Positions 1-5,495 of a stretch of DNA of 9,014 bases are shown here, piece by piece (the first letter of the stretch is position 1; every line of letters starts with the position of its first letter). The position numbers and the translations under genes were made by a program. The notes beneath the pieces are model-generated. The model was not told the origin of the DNA. It made no database searches and saw nothing but the letters and a program-made list of their open reading frames with translations. Source of the DNA: Terriglobia bacterium (lineage in GTDB: Bacteria; Acidobacteriota; Terriglobia; UBA7540); the NCBI GenBank assembly GCA_030040515.1, contig JASHTO010000208.1, positions 1 through 9,014 of the forward strand, given 5' to 3'.

Positions 1-605
1 AGCGCAGCGATGATGCCTTCCACGTCCTTGTCCGGCAGCAATTGCTTCAGCGTGCGCTGATAGCATTCCAGCGCTTCGCGAAAGCGGTCCTGACGGTGGA
101 AAATGTTTCCGACGTTGATGTCGAGCCGGGCCAGGCGCAGGTCGTCGCCCGCTGCGGTGAAGATGGCGCGCGCGCGATCCGCCGCGGCCAACGCGCGGTC
201 GTATTCCCCCAGCAGAATCAGTGGCTGGATCGAGACGCTCAGGGTGCGCGCTTCCTGGTTGGAATTCCCTACCTCAGCGAAAAGCTGCACAGCCTGCGCG
301 TGGAGCTCCGCCGCCTGCTGGTTCTGCCCGGCAAACCACAGCGCGTTGGCCTTGGCGCGATGCGCGTGCGCGCTCGCTTCCTTGTCCTTGAGTTTTTTGG
401 CAATCGCCAGCGCCGCGTCCGCAAGAACCTGCGCCTTCACCAGGTCTTTGCGCAACAGCCCGCCCACCGCGTCGTCCAGTTGCTCGACCAGAGCGGGCGT
501 AAGCAGGCGTCGATGCCGGGTGAGATACTTCCCCCGCGCCGAATCGTCTGGAAGCGCCGCCAATTGCTCGATGATTTTTTCCGGGCTGGTGGGTTTGGTT
601 GGCAT
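1..605 (-). CDS. TPR-repeat protein, N-terminal part (possible TPR-CHAT protein)
   Basis: The minus strand is open from an ATG at 605 to the window edge, so only the first 201 residues are visible. It begins MPTKPTSPEKIIEQLAALPD and is helical and Ala/Leu/Arg-rich. At least three tetratricopeptide-like units can be seen: one around AHAHRAKANALWFAGQNQQA, one around LILLGEYDRALAAADRARAI, and a well-conserved one around LDINVGNIFHRQDRFREAL followed by ECYQRTLKQL. TPR arrays are protein-interaction scaffolds. It lies 191 bases downstream of a sigma factor on the same strand, with a hairpin repeat between them, so the two probably form one operon. In related bacteria TPR proteins in this position often end in a CHAT caspase-like protease domain; that is family knowledge and cannot be tested here because the C-terminus is missing. 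The ATG at 605 has no strong ribosome binding site (GTTGACCTG precedes it), and the frame stays open upstream without a better start. The TPR call is firm and the CHAT call is inference. Confidence 0.85.
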   Translation of the reverse strand, partial: MPTKPTSPEKIIEQLAALPDDSARGKYLTRHRRLLTPALVEQLDDAVGGLLRKDLVKAQVLADAALAIAKKLKDKEASAHAHRAKANALWFAGQNQQAAELHAQAVQLFAEVGNSNQEARTLSVSIQPLILLGEYDRALAAADRARAIFTAAGDDLRLARLDINVGNIFHRQDRFREALECYQRTLKQLLPDKDVEGIIAA

Positions 606-659
606 CAGGTCAACTGTAGCGCGGGCGTAACGATTGTGTTCGTTATGGCCGGGAAACGG

Positions 660-793
660 CCCCTCACCCGACCTCCTCCGTCGGCCACCCTCTCCCCTCG
701 GAGAGGGAAAAGCCTTCAATGCGCGGCGTGCGCAAAGAATTTATTTACCTCGCCCTCGGGGAGAGGGGGGACCGCATGGCGGTGGGTGAGGGG
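660..793. repeat. REP-like inverted repeat between sigma factor and TPR gene
   Basis: The outer arms are perfect: cccctcaccc at 660-669 pairs with gggtgagggg at 784-793. Inside, ccctctcccc at 688-697 pairs with ggggagaggg at 758-767, and the left inner arm also forms its own small hairpin with ggagaggg at 700-707. The ends flank a less structured, A/T-richer middle around 735-750. CCCTCACCC/CTCTCCC inverted repeats of this kind are common dispersed intergenic elements in many GC-rich bacteria. The element fills most of the gap between the sigma stop and the TPR start. As RNA it would be a strong stem-loop, so it may attenuate or stabilise the transcript; that role is inferred. Confidence 0.8.
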
Positions 794-796
794 TTT

Positions 797-1393
797 TTAC
801 CGCCCCATGAATCCCGCCCGCTCCAAGTTCGCGCGCAAATGTTCCAGGCACTTCTGCCGCGTAAACCCAATCGACCCCGTGGCCAACCCCAGTTCCGCTG
901 CGACTTCTTCATAAGGGCGCGCGGGGGATTCGTAAAACAGCATCTCGATCAGCCGCCGGCATTGCGGTGATAGCGGAACCTGCGCCTCACGCAGCGTCTG
1001 CTCGAGCTCGATTTCGCGCACCTGCTCGGCCGACAGTTCCTGCGATTTCTTCTGCACCTGCGCCTCAAATTCTTCCTCGTCCGCGCCCGGAAATTGCTCC
1101 TGTTCACGTCGCCAGTTTGCGCACCGCCGCGCCGTCACCTGAATCAGCCACGCGGGCAGCGCCTGCGGATCGCGAATCTTGCCCAGCTCCGACAGCAGGC
1201 TGAGGCACACGGACTGAAATATCTCCGCCGCATCGTCGGCCGAGAGGCCGTATTTCAGGGGAACGGAAAAAATCAAGTTCTTGAAGCGGTCGATCAGCGC
1301 CCGCCAAGCTTCTTCCTTACCGTTCAGGCAGTCCTTCACCAGCCGCGCGTTTGAGGCGGTCGTCTCTGTGGCGGATTTTGAAGAAATGGGCAA
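797..1393 (-). CDS. RNA polymerase sigma factor, sigma-70 family, ECF-like
   Basis: The product has about 198 residues if it starts at the TTG at 1393 (TTG CCC ATT TCT), which has a GGGG stretch nine bases upstream; no ATG lies nearby, and a GTG at 1339 is the next alternative. Region sigma-2 covers about residues 28-100: EEAWRALIDRFKNLIF, a DDAAEIFQSV segment matching the core-binding helix of region 2.2, and AWLIQVTARRCANWRRE matching region 2.4, which reads the -10 element. Sigma-4 covers about 140-190: LSPQCRRLIEMLFYES, then a helix-turn-helix at YEEVAAELGLATGSIGFTRQ. Such factors direct RNA polymerase to a small alternative regulon. No anti-sigma gene is visible, so control may come through the TPR protein encoded downstream. 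The frame continues upstream through a repeat (1423-1567) to 1855, but that extension overlaps the binding-protein gene in another frame and does not look coding. The family is certain and the exact start is not. Confidence 0.9.
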   Translation of the reverse strand: MPISSKSATETTASNARLVKDCLNGKEEAWRALIDRFKNLIFSVPLKYGLSADDAAEIFQSVCLSLLSELGKIRDPQALPAWLIQVTARRCANWRREQEQFPGADEEEFEAQVQKKSQELSAEQVREIELEQTLREAQVPLSPQCRRLIEMLFYESPARPYEEVAAELGLATGSIGFTRQKCLEHLRANLERAGFMGR

Positions 1394-1422
1394 GGGCTTT
1401 AACCCCGGATTTTGCTTGGTCT

Positions 1423-1567
1423 GTAGCGCGGACTGCCGATTTTGCAGTCCGCGGGTTTTCCGGCACGCAGATGAAGATTGCCCCTCCGGTACGGAAATCC
1501 AGTGGTGGCGGTGAGAGCTGTGCCATTGGGACAAACCGCGAACCACAAAACCGGTGGTCCGCGCTAC
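1423..1567 (-). repeat. Structured dispersed repeat, copy 1 (145 bp)
   Basis: The element is bounded by gtagcgc at 1423-1429 and gcgctac at 1561-1567, which are 7-bp terminal inverted repeats. Each end carries a hairpin: gcggactgc paired with gcagtccgc on one side (with one loop variation), and ccac/gtgg-type arms around a short A-rich loop on the other. The reverse complement matches 8179-8310 over almost its full length, so the two copies are inverted in the window. Copy 1 contains roughly 13 to 15 extra bases (around gaagattgcccc) that copy 2 lacks. It lies between the binding-protein stop and the sigma start, and its edge supplies the TAG stop of the binding protein. It encodes no protein. 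Confidence 0.9.
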
Positions 1568-3426
1568 CGCCAATACAATCGCTCGGCGTTCCACAACAAA
1601 TAATTGCGCATCACTGAAGGTTCCAACCCTTCCAGGCCATCTTTGGTTGCGGCGAGCACGTTCGGGCTGACCAGGCAGATGACCGGATCTTCCTCCGCCA
1701 CGATCTCCTGCACGCGGTCGTAGGCCTGCTTGCGTTTGGCGAAGTCGACCATGGCGGTCTGCGCATCCATCAGCCGATCGAGCTCCGCCTGCCAAGGGGC
1801 AAGCGGATGCGCCTCCGCCAGCGCCCACACATGCGTGCCACCGGTTGAGGTCCACACATTGATCTCTGGATTGGGATCGGCGTCGCCGCTCACCAGGCCC
1901 AGCAGCGTGGCGTCATAATCGTATGAATCGAACACGCGGGCCATCAGCGCCTGGAACTCCATGGACACCAGGTTGACGCGCATCCCGAGCCGGCTCAAAT
2001 CATCCTGAATGAGCGTCGCAATCTTGCTGCGCTGGGCGTTGCTGGGATTGGTGAGAATGGAAAACTCCACCGGCGTGCCGTGTGAATCGACCAATGTTCC
2101 GTCCGCCCGGCGCGTGAATCCCGCCGAGCGCAGCAGCTCCAGGGCCTTTTCCACCGAACGCGCGGGGTGCGGAATCGCCGCGTCAGCCCATAACTTGTTT
2201 CCCGGAGTCACCTGCGTCCAGATGGGCGTGGCGCGCCCGCGATAAACCAGGCGCACGATGGCCTCGCGGTCGATGGCCAGCGACACCGCCTGGCGAAATT
2301 CCCGGCGGCGAAACCACTCCTGCTTGCGCGCCACTTCCGGCAGATGCTTCGCGCTTAAATCGTTCAGGTTGAAAAACAGAAAGTCGTATTCCATTCCGGG
2401 CCCCAGGTCGTAGAGCCGGTATCCGCGCGCCTTCTGCTCACGCTCCAGCACCGCGTAATTGTCCGCACTGATTTTTTCGAGCAGGTCGAGGTCGCCCGAC
2501 TGAAATCGAATGACCTCCGCGTCCTCAGTGGGAACGATCAAAAAGGCGAGTTCATCGAGATAAGGCAGGCGGTGCCCGGCCGAATCCACTTTCCAGTAGT
2601 AAGGATTCCGTTCAAGCAGAATCTGCTGACCGGGAATGTACTGCTTCAGTCGGAATGGCCCAAGCCCGGCGATCGCGCCGGGGCTGGTGGACAAACCCCA
2701 CGCCTTGTCGAGTGTTCCGTCATCGTAAGCTTTTTCCAAAAGGTGGCGCGGCAGAATTTCCACGCCGTCAAAAATTCGTTCCGCCGCGGCATAGGGCGAT
2801 GCCAGGTCGAATCCCACTCGATACGGCCCGAGCTTCTGCACCTGAATCGGCTTGCCGCCCACTTGCAACAGATCGCTCTGCGGCGAATGAACCTTGGGAT
2901 CGAGATAAACTTTGAAGCTGAAGACCACATCGTCAGCATCAAGCGGATGACCGTCAGAGAATTTCAATCCCTGGCGCAGCTCGAGCGTGTAATGCTTCCC
3001 TGACCCGCTCACCGTCCACGCTTTGGCGAGCGCCGGCTCCGTGCGTTGCGTGGCAAGATTGATGTGGATCAGGTCAGCGTTCAGCAGGCTGATCAGTTCC
3101 TTGGAAACCACGTCAACCGCCGTGACCGGATTCAATGTCTTGGGCTCGGAATGCCAGGAAGCCACAAGGCGACCGCCCGGTTTCCCAGCCGGCCCCTGAA
3201 CGGTAAGGAGATCCTGCGGCGACTGCGCGCGCAGCGTTGGGAGGGCGATGAATAGAAGCAGAGGGAGAATCAGTGCAGCAGGCTTAAAAACAAAAAGCTC
3301 ACCACAGAAATCACGGAGACCACGGAGAGAAATAAGAGACGTTCCTCCATGGACTCTGCGCCCTCTGTGGTAAGAATTTCTTGTCCGTCGCTTTTCTGCC
3401 CCAGCGCTCCGCAAAAATAATCGCAT
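1564..3426 (-). CDS. ABC transporter substrate-binding protein, family 5 (oligo/dipeptide type)
   Basis: This is a periplasmic binding component of a peptide-type ABC importer (SBP_bac_5 family). After a hydrophobic signal segment (residues 49-63, AALILPLLLFIALPT) with a likely signal-peptidase I site after LRA at 67, the mature part is about 550 residues, normal for the family. Diagnostic stretches are GGRLVASWHSEPKTLNPVT at the start of the mature part, LAKAWTVSGSGKHYTLELR followed by GLKFSDGHPLDADDVVFSFK (the family signature region), FRRREFRQAVSLAIDREAI, and the C-terminal NYLLWNAERLYW. There is no lipobox Cys. The N-terminus is odd: residues about 18-44 are a translation of a dispersed repeat (3298-3374), and the only in-frame standard starts are ATG 3426 and TTG 3414, which gives a very long basic n-region and no clear ribosome binding site. 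The stop is a TAG within the edge of repeat copy 1. A permease remnant at 8307-8480 is of the matching transporter type. The family is certain, the start is poor. Confidence 0.92.
   Translation of the reverse strand: MRLFLRSAGAEKRRTRNSYHRGRRVHGGTSLISLRGLRDFCGELFVFKPAALILPLLLFIALPTLRAQSPQDLLTVQGPAGKPGGRLVASWHSEPKTLNPVTAVDVVSKELISLLNADLIHINLATQRTEPALAKAWTVSGSGKHYTLELRQGLKFSDGHPLDADDVVFSFKVYLDPKVHSPQSDLLQVGGKPIQVQKLGPYRVGFDLASPYAAAERIFDGVEILPRHLLEKAYDDGTLDKAWGLSTSPGAIAGLGPFRLKQYIPGQQILLERNPYYWKVDSAGHRLPYLDELAFLIVPTEDAEVIRFQSGDLDLLEKISADNYAVLEREQKARGYRLYDLGPGMEYDFLFFNLNDLSAKHLPEVARKQEWFRRREFRQAVSLAIDREAIVRLVYRGRATPIWTQVTPGNKLWADAAIPHPARSVEKALELLRSAGFTRRADGTLVDSHGTPVEFSILTNPSNAQRSKIATLIQDDLSRLGMRVNLVSMEFQALMARVFDSYDYDATLLGLVSGDADPNPEINVWTSTGGTHVWALAEAHPLAPWQAELDRLMDAQTAMVDFAKRKQAYDRVQEIVAEEDPVICLVSPNVLAATKDGLEGLEPSVMRNYLLWNAERLYWR
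3298..3374. repeat. Short inverted repeat of the ACCACAGA...TCTGTGGT type
   Basis: Perfect arms accacaga (3301-3308) and tctgtggt (3364-3371) enclose cacggagac-like direct motifs (tcacggagaccacggaga) and a gcgccctctgtgg end. Sequences of the pattern 'accacagagacacagag' recur as intergenic repeats in many bacterial genomes; I recognise the pattern, not a named family. Here it sits inside the open frame of the substrate-binding protein, upstream of the signal peptide, so it may have been inserted across the original translation start. Confidence 0.65.
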
Positions 3427-3742
3427 CAGAATGCTGCACTCATCGCGCGATCACCCTGTAACGACCGCGAGGTTCTTCACGAAATGCAACGCATTAGCCC
3501 TGGTTGTAGTAAACCAGAAAGGGTGGAAGCAAAGCAAGCACACCAGCGTTATGGAGCAGGTATCGAATGCAATAAACAATCTCACGCAAAGGCGCCAGGT
3601 CGTGCAAGCGTCACGATGAGTCACGGAGGTGGCATTCAGGAAGCGGTGGGATTTTCGAAAAAAAGATCCTTGTCGCCATGGCTAGATAGGGGGGAACTAA
3701 GACGCGAGCATTCCGATTACCCGGCAGACATACGCCGGCCGA
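3427..3742. other. Gene-free stretch between binding protein and unknown protein
   Basis: About 316 bases lie between the 3' end of the unknown minus-strand gene and the start of the binding-protein gene. No convincing frame, RNA gene or U-run terminator was seen on either strand. A fragment around 3580 (ctcacgcaaaggcgcc) resembles another common dispersed-repeat motif but has no visible partner arm. The minus-strand promoter for the binding protein should lie here, but no clear -35/-10 pair could be assigned. Confidence 0.6.
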
Positions 3743-5113
3743 TTATGGCCATTTCCCCCAGCCACCCGCGCTGGCGCCATAACTGTGGCCGCCTTTGACA
3801 AACCCGGTTATACTCCCCTTGGGCCCGGGAACAAGTTGGACCTCTTTGAGTCCCTCGGCAGTTTCGGGATTTTTGGCGATGAATTCGTCCAGCGCCTTCT
3901 TTCCCACCACGTCAAGCTCGCTGGTTGTTCCCACGGCGCTCCCTTCAGTCAGGGCAGCTATTCCAGCGCGCGCAATACCCACCGCTCCTGTCACCGCCAA
4001 CGCGGCCCCGGCAACCTGCCCACAGGTCTTCAGAACCTTGAGGATCGTCACCGCCCTCCCTGAACCGCGGTCGTTCTTGTCGAGGTAGTCCGCAAGAACT
4101 GCGGCGCAGGTCCGCGTCATATAGGCAGCGGTCATAAGGTACGCTTGCGACGCCTTGACATTGCCCCCAATGTTTAATTCCCGCGCGCGCAAGTACAATT
4201 TGAAACCCGGGTCCCACATGGAATAGTCGGGGAAATCGGCGCCCCCCATTACATCCGATACTCTTGAGACAATAGGACTACCGGCGCGGAGCTGCCGGAG
4301 TGATTCGTGTTGCGACCGTCCAGTGGAGATCTGACTGTCCAGACGAGATATTTCCCTCTCCAGCGCTTTCTGGACCGGTCCCAGGTAAACCTTCTCATAG
4401 TATTCGGCGCCCAGCTCCGTCGTGTTGAGAAGCGCGTCGCGCGTCAACTTGCCTGTCTCGGTCCGAATCGTGTCGCCGGACGGACCAAGACTTAGCCACA
4501 CGTCAAAGTGATGCACATCGAGGATGTGGGCCGACGGGTCTTCCGGATCGCGGATCAACTTCTCTTCGAATCGCAGCCAAACTCCCCGTTGATCGAGAGT
4601 CTGCTTGATTCCCCGGAGATAGCACGCTTCGTCGGGATTGTCCGTTATTGGGTCGAGCGCCGTGGGTTCCATCAGCTTCTGGTAGTCCAGGCGAATGCGC
4701 TTGTCCCAGTCATCAACCTGAATGAAACCGGCCATAATCCGATCCGCTTTGCGCTTGGCAGCCTCATCCCAAATCGCAGATCCTTCGTCCGTAAAGACGC
4801 CCGCCCGGTCATAGTACTTCTGCGCCTCCTTCCGGATCTCGGGATCAACTACCGCAGCGTCGCACACCCTTTGCATCTGATGGATCTGCGCGTCGGTCAT
4901 TTTCTTGAGCACGAAAGGCAATTTGGCTTTGAGAAGGACACGGGCGTCCTCAGCGCGTAAGCTTGTGGCACGCCTCCGGAGTAGGGTTTCTGCGCTGGGA
5001 TGGCTCCCCAGAGGTCGATGAGGGGTGTTTCGCGACCGGCAATTCGTACCTTTGTCGACCCAATGGCCTCCAAGTTTGTAGCCGCAAGTCGAGCCTGGTG
5101 TTTGTCCGCCCAT
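3743..5113 (-). CDS. Unrecognised protein, probably frameshifted near its N-terminus
   Basis: I do not recognise this protein. From about residue 55 (AEDARVLLKAKLPFVLKKMT) it has convincing protein character: amphipathic helices (AQIHQMQRVCDAAVVDPEIR), a charged middle with several Trp and Tyr residues, and possible coiled-coil character around ALEREISRLDSQIS. A Gly/Ala-rich hydrophobic stretch, GQVAGAALAVTGAVGIARAG, about 85 residues from the end could span or insert into a membrane. The C-terminus is glycine-rich (GGHSYGASAGGWGKWP). The first 50 or so residues look non-coding (Cys-, Arg- and His-rich), while the overlapping frame from 5253 looks protein-like up to about 4960, so the true gene probably continues there with a one-base shift. 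Against this, the ATG at 5113 does have a fair ribosome binding site, AAGGGAG, six bases upstream. The next frame-matched stop upstream is near 5179. A hydrophobic Gly/Ala segment before a variable tail also occurs in secreted toxins, but nothing here proves that. Base composition is lower in GC than the neighbouring S1 gene. Confidence 0.6.
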   Translation of the reverse strand: MGGQTPGSTCGYKLGGHWVDKGTNCRSRNTPHRPLGSHPSAETLLRRRATSLRAEDARVLLKAKLPFVLKKMTDAQIHQMQRVCDAAVVDPEIRKEAQKYYDRAGVFTDEGSAIWDEAAKRKADRIMAGFIQVDDWDKRIRLDYQKLMEPTALDPITDNPDEACYLRGIKQTLDQRGVWLRFEEKLIRDPEDPSAHILDVHHFDVWLSLGPSGDTIRTETGKLTRDALLNTTELGAEYYEKVYLGPVQKALEREISRLDSQISTGRSQHESLRQLRAGSPIVSRVSDVMGGADFPDYSMWDPGFKLYLRARELNIGGNVKASQAYLMTAAYMTRTCAAVLADYLDKNDRGSGRAVTILKVLKTCGQVAGAALAVTGAVGIARAGIAALTEGSAVGTTSELDVVGKKALDEFIAKNPETAEGLKEVQLVPGPKGSITGFVKGGHSYGASAGGWGKWP

Positions 5114-5253
5114 GCTGTGCTCCCTTGCGCCTGTATCTGAGAAGCAATTGCGGACCGGGCGCCTGACGACAGAGCTTTACTGGTGCTGACCTTGCTGGAA
5201 TTCCTGCGGCTTAGAGTAGCCCAAGAGGATAGAAAATTCAACACCAGAAACAT
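4950..5253 (-). pseudogene. Probable out-of-frame N-terminal part of the unrecognised protein
   Basis: From an ATG at 5253 the frame reads MFLVLNFLSSWATLSRRNSS, then a protein-like stretch including IASQIQAQGSTAWADKHQAR, LAATNLEAIGSTKVRI and PLIDLWGAIPAQKPYSGGVP. Near 4960 the reading AYALR gives way to nonsense ending at 4897, whereas the -1 frame continues as LRAEDARVLLKAKLP, the start of the convincing part of the downstream gene. A one-base deletion (mutation or sequence error) explains this most simply. No classic X-XXY-YYZ slippery heptamer was seen, so programmed frameshifting is less likely. The ATG lies directly at the edge of the 5256-5357 repeat. Confidence 0.5.
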
Positions 5254-5255
5254 CT

Positions 5256-5357
5256 TGAAATTTCGGCGTAGGGGTACCCCTTGCGGGCGCCCTGCCCCAT
5301 ATCGCTGGACTAGAAGGCTCGCAGGGCAGGGACAAGCCCTGCTCCTACGAAATTCAA
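5256..5357. repeat. MITE-like inverted repeat, about 102 bp
   Basis: The left end reads ttgaaatttcggcgtagggg (5256-5275, first 20 bases) and the right end, reverse-complemented, reads ttgaatttcgtaggagc, so the termini match apart from small gaps. Inside, gggcgccctgcccc (left) pairs with gggcagggacaagccct (right). The pattern of GTAGGGGC, then CCCTGCCC-rich arms is typical of short non-autonomous dispersed elements in GC-rich genomes. It occupies the divergent region between the unknown minus-strand gene and the S1 gene. No protein is encoded and no transposase was seen. Confidence 0.75.
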
Positions 5358-5386
5358 ACTGCACCACTACCCAAATGAGCTCATTC

Positions 5387-5415
5387 TTTTTATGATTTGC
5401 TCCTGCTGGTACAAT
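5387..5415 (+). promoter_or_regulatory. Candidate sigma-70 promoter for the S1-domain gene
   Basis: A good -10 hexamer, TACAAT (5410-5415), is preceded 17 bases upstream by TTTTTA (5387-5392), a weak -35 match. Transcription would begin near 5422, giving a leader of about 70 bases that contains the hairpin at 5433-5460. Confidence 0.5.
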
Positions 5416-5432
5416 CGCTGGTTGTCCGCTTG

Positions 5433-5460
5433 CGCCGGCACGAGGGAATGAGTGCCGGCG
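5433..5460 (+). promoter_or_regulatory. Leader hairpin upstream of the S1-domain gene
   Basis: A perfect 9-bp stem, cgccggcac (5433-5441) with gtgccggcg (5452-5460), closes a 10-base loop, gagggaatga. The loop shows a Shine-Dalgarno-like GAGGG and an ATG. It ends 31 bases before the GTG start and is not followed by a U-run, so it is not an obvious terminator. In Escherichia coli ribosomal protein S1 represses its own mRNA through hairpins in the leader; a comparable role here is inference. Confidence 0.6.
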
Positions 5461-5495
5461 GGCGAAGCCCTATCATGACGAGGAGCGTGCTGTGA
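5448..5495 (+). other. Possible 15-codon upstream ORF overlapping the S1-domain start
   Basis: An ATG in the hairpin loop opens a short frame, MSAGGRSPIMTRSVL, whose TGA (5493-5495) overlaps the GTG start (5492-5494) in a GTGA junction, the usual geometry of translational coupling. GAGGG lies only one base before this ATG, which is too close for good initiation, and a second in-frame ATG at 5475 exists. It may be fortuitous. Confidence 0.25.

Noticed and set aside
42..914. Plus-strand frame opposite the TPR and sigma genes
   Set aside because: The minus strand gives TPR and sigma-4 motifs here; the plus frame crosses the REP-like repeat and is Arg/Pro-rich without domains.
1394..1855. Upstream continuation of the sigma-factor frame
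   Set aside because: It overlaps the binding-protein gene in another frame, crosses repeat copy 1, and its residues are low-complexity Gly/Arg-rich; the sigma domain begins only after 1393.
3270..3350. Small hydrophobic 26-residue frame MEERLLFLSVVSVISVVSFL...
   Set aside because: It is a reading of the dispersed repeat that ends in a stop in a different frame from the binding protein, so it cannot be that protein's signal peptide.
4890..4970. Programmed ribosomal frameshift in the unrecognised gene
   Set aside because: No classic slippery heptamer or following pseudoknot could be identified; a one-base deletion is simpler.
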